Shown here piece after piece: positions 62,694 to 64,000 of a stretch of 64,000 nt of DNA. Under the pieces are notes generated by a model. The model searched no databases. It was not told the origin of the DNA and saw only the letters and a list, made by a program, of their open reading frames with translations. Source of the stretch: Myxococcales bacterium (GTDB lineage: Bacteria; Myxococcota_A; Polyangia; Haliangiales; Haliangiaceae); the NCBI GenBank assembly GCA_011526095.1, contig WYBA01000166.1, forward strand, positions 23,152-87,151. The letters run 5' to 3'. The translations under genes and the position numbers were made by a program. Positions within the stretch are counted from its first letter, which is position 1; every line of letters starts with the position of its first letter.

Positions 62694-63928
62694 GTCGGGT
62701 TCACCCCGGTGAGCGCGCGCGAGATGATCCGCCGCTGGATCTGCCCGGTGCCCTCGAAGATGTCGTAGATCTTCGCGTCGCGGTACCACTTCTCGACGGG
62801 GTGCCCCGGCTCGAGCGCCTCCTCGCCGAGCAGCGCCATCGCGCGGGTCGTCACCCACTGCGCGGTGCGCGCCGCGTGCGCCTTGCCGATCGAGGCGTAC
62901 TTGACGTTCTCCTGGTGGTGGTCCGCCATCCACGCCGAGCGGTGGACGAGCAGCCGTGACGCCTGGATCTCCATCTCCATGTCCGCGAGCTCGAACATGA
63001 TGTGCTGGTGGCTCGCCATCGGCGTGCCCGCGATCGTCCCGGCCTGGACGCGCTCGAGCAGGTACTCGAACGCGGCGCGCGCGATCCCGACCGCCTGCGC
63101 GCCGACGACCGGCCGCGTCGAGTCGAGCATCTTCTTGGTGTCGCCGAGGCCCCCGGTCCCCTGCTGCCCGCGCTCGCGTTCGATCCCCAGCATCATGTCC
63201 TCGTGCACGCGGCAGCCCTCGAAGTGGACCTGGGCGGTCTCCGAGGCGCGGATGCCGAGCTTGGTCTCCTTGCGCCCGGGGATCAGGCCGGGCGTGCCGC
63301 GGGTGACGATGAACCCGCGCACGCCCGCGCGCCCCGCGGCCGGATCGATCTGCGCCCACACGACGTAGACCGCCGCGGACGCGCCGTTGGTGATCCACTG
63401 CTTGTGGCCGTCGATCACCCAGTGGTCGCCGTCCTTGCGCGCGGTCGTCGCCAGGCCCGAGATGTCCGAGCCCGTCGCCGGCTCGGACAGCGCCATCGCC
63501 GCCACCTTGATGTGGCCGTGCTCGTCGAGCCCGGTCAGCGCCTGCTTGAACACCTGCTTCTGCGCGGCGGTGCCCATCCGCGCGACCGGCGACGCCGCCA
63601 GGCCGGAGCCGCCGAGCGCGAGGCACACGCCGGCGCAGCCCCACGCCAGCTCCTCGGCGCCGACGACGGCGATCCGCGACGAGCTGCGCGGCTTCTTCGG
63701 CCGGTCGCCGCCCTCGTCCTCGTCGTCGGGCTTGCCGGTGATGCCCTTGGTCCCCTCGATCAGCGCGCTCTGCGACATGCCGAAGCCCTGGGCGACCTTC
63801 ATCAGGTCCCACGGCATCGACTCCTCCTCGTCGTGCTTGCGCGCGACCGGCCGGATCTGCGCCTTCGCGAACGCGCCCAGCATCTGCCGGACGCCCTGGA
63901 ACATCGGTGCCTCGTGGAAGATGTCCAT
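62690..63928 (-). CDS. Acyl-CoA dehydrogenase
   Basis: The 412-residue FAD flavoenzyme has the family's VAAMALSEPATGSDISGL, DGHKQWITNGASAAV, KLGIRASETAQVHFEGCRV and KWYRDAKIYDIFEGTGQIQ. A charged insertion (KPDDEDEGGDRPKKPRSS, about residues 65-85) lies in the N-terminal helical domain. It opens acyl-CoA beta-oxidation or a related dehydrogenation. Translation is coupled to Hsp70 and then a J protein. Confidence 0.92.
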   Translation of the reverse strand: MDIFHEAPMFQGVRQMLGAFAKAQIRPVARKHDEEESMPWDLMKVAQGFGMSQSALIEGTKGITGKPDDEDEGGDRPKKPRSSSRIAVVGAEELAWGCAGVCLALGGSGLAASPVARMGTAAQKQVFKQALTGLDEHGHIKVAAMALSEPATGSDISGLATTARKDGDHWVIDGHKQWITNGASAAVYVVWAQIDPAAGRAGVRGFIVTRGTPGLIPGRKETKLGIRASETAQVHFEGCRVHEDMMLGIERERGQQGTGGLGDTKKMLDSTRPVVGAQAVGIARAAFEYLLERVQAGTIAGTPMASHQHIMFELADMEMEIQASRLLVHRSAWMADHHQENVKYASIGKAHAARTAQWVTTRAMALLGEEALEPGHPVEKWYRDAKIYDIFEGTGQIQRRIISRALTGVNPT

Positions 63929-63939
63929 ACCGCTCCTGG

Positions 63940-64000
63940 TCAGCCCTGGGCCGCGCGCGCCGCGAGCACGCGGGTGAGCCGCTCGTCGCCGAGCAGCGCC
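63940..64000 (-). CDS. 3' end of a gene cut by the window edge
   Basis: The minus-strand frame ALLGDERLTRVLAARAAQG ends with TGA at 63942-63940, just upstream of the acyl-CoA dehydrogenase start. Spacing and strand fit membership in the same operon. Nineteen residues are too few to identify it. Confidence 0.4.
   Translation of the reverse strand, partial: ALLGDERLTRVLAARAAQG

Overview
The window is very GC-rich, densely coded bacterial chromosome with no phage, IS element, CRISPR array, rRNA or tRNA that I can recognise. Many lipoproteins, a DUF4215-type cysteine-rich repeat, a zinc-ribbon Ser/Thr kinase, a REC-DUF4388 scaffold protein and an ECF sigma/anti-sigma pair suggest a myxobacterium (Myxococcota, perhaps a Kofleriaceae- or Nannocystineae-like lineage). 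That placement is inference from gene content only.

Layout. 1-3046: ectABC ectoine operon (minus) and a divergent MarR regulator, with two palindromes 60 bp apart between them. 3074-5383: RecD2 helicase. 5442-17834: polyhydroxyalkanoate (PHA) region with phasin, class III PHA synthase, SDR reductase, a carboxylate-type MFS transporter and the PHA regulator PhaR. These are followed by a plus-strand unit of two EF-hand-like lipoproteins around a lipid-anchored hydrolase fused to a predicted outer-membrane barrel, then a PhaE-like protein, an acyl-CoA ligase and a second PHA synthase. 17992-31947: secreted protease with an inserted PAN domain, cytidylate-kinase-like protein, porin, crotonase, phosphofructokinase, hybrid histidine kinase, Ser/Thr kinase, RadC, a toxin-antitoxin pair, sigma/anti-sigma and an outer-membrane protein. 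32021-40647: SerC, a LeuA-like synthase, a 1111-residue REC-DUF4388-J-like scaffold and a DppD/DppF ATPase pair. 40751-42178: LolA-like lipoprotein and Uma2 nuclease.

42191-54377 is a complete nitrate assimilation island: nitrate reductase with a fused DmsB-DmsC quinol-side subunit, NirB and NirD, an outer-membrane protein and an NrtABCD-type transporter. Two intergenic palindromes with the same core, GTCCGG-N3-CCGGAC, mark its two divergent promoter regions. 54419-64000: prolyl oligopeptidase, a three-lipoprotein operon with a copper-monooxygenase-like member, a FabH-like synthase, and a coupled acyl-CoA dehydrogenase - Hsp70 - J-protein set.

Three patterns cut across genes. (1) A TTGC-N3-GCAA/G motif near the phasin, MFS and phaR starts looks like the PhaR operator. 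(2) Hexanucleotide tandem arrays recur; two belong to a composite element with about 59-bp arms, one of which sits inside, and seems to have created, the hydrolase-barrel fusion. (3) At least eleven genes have a TANNNT-type -10 box only 6-9 nt before the start codon, implying leaderless mRNAs.
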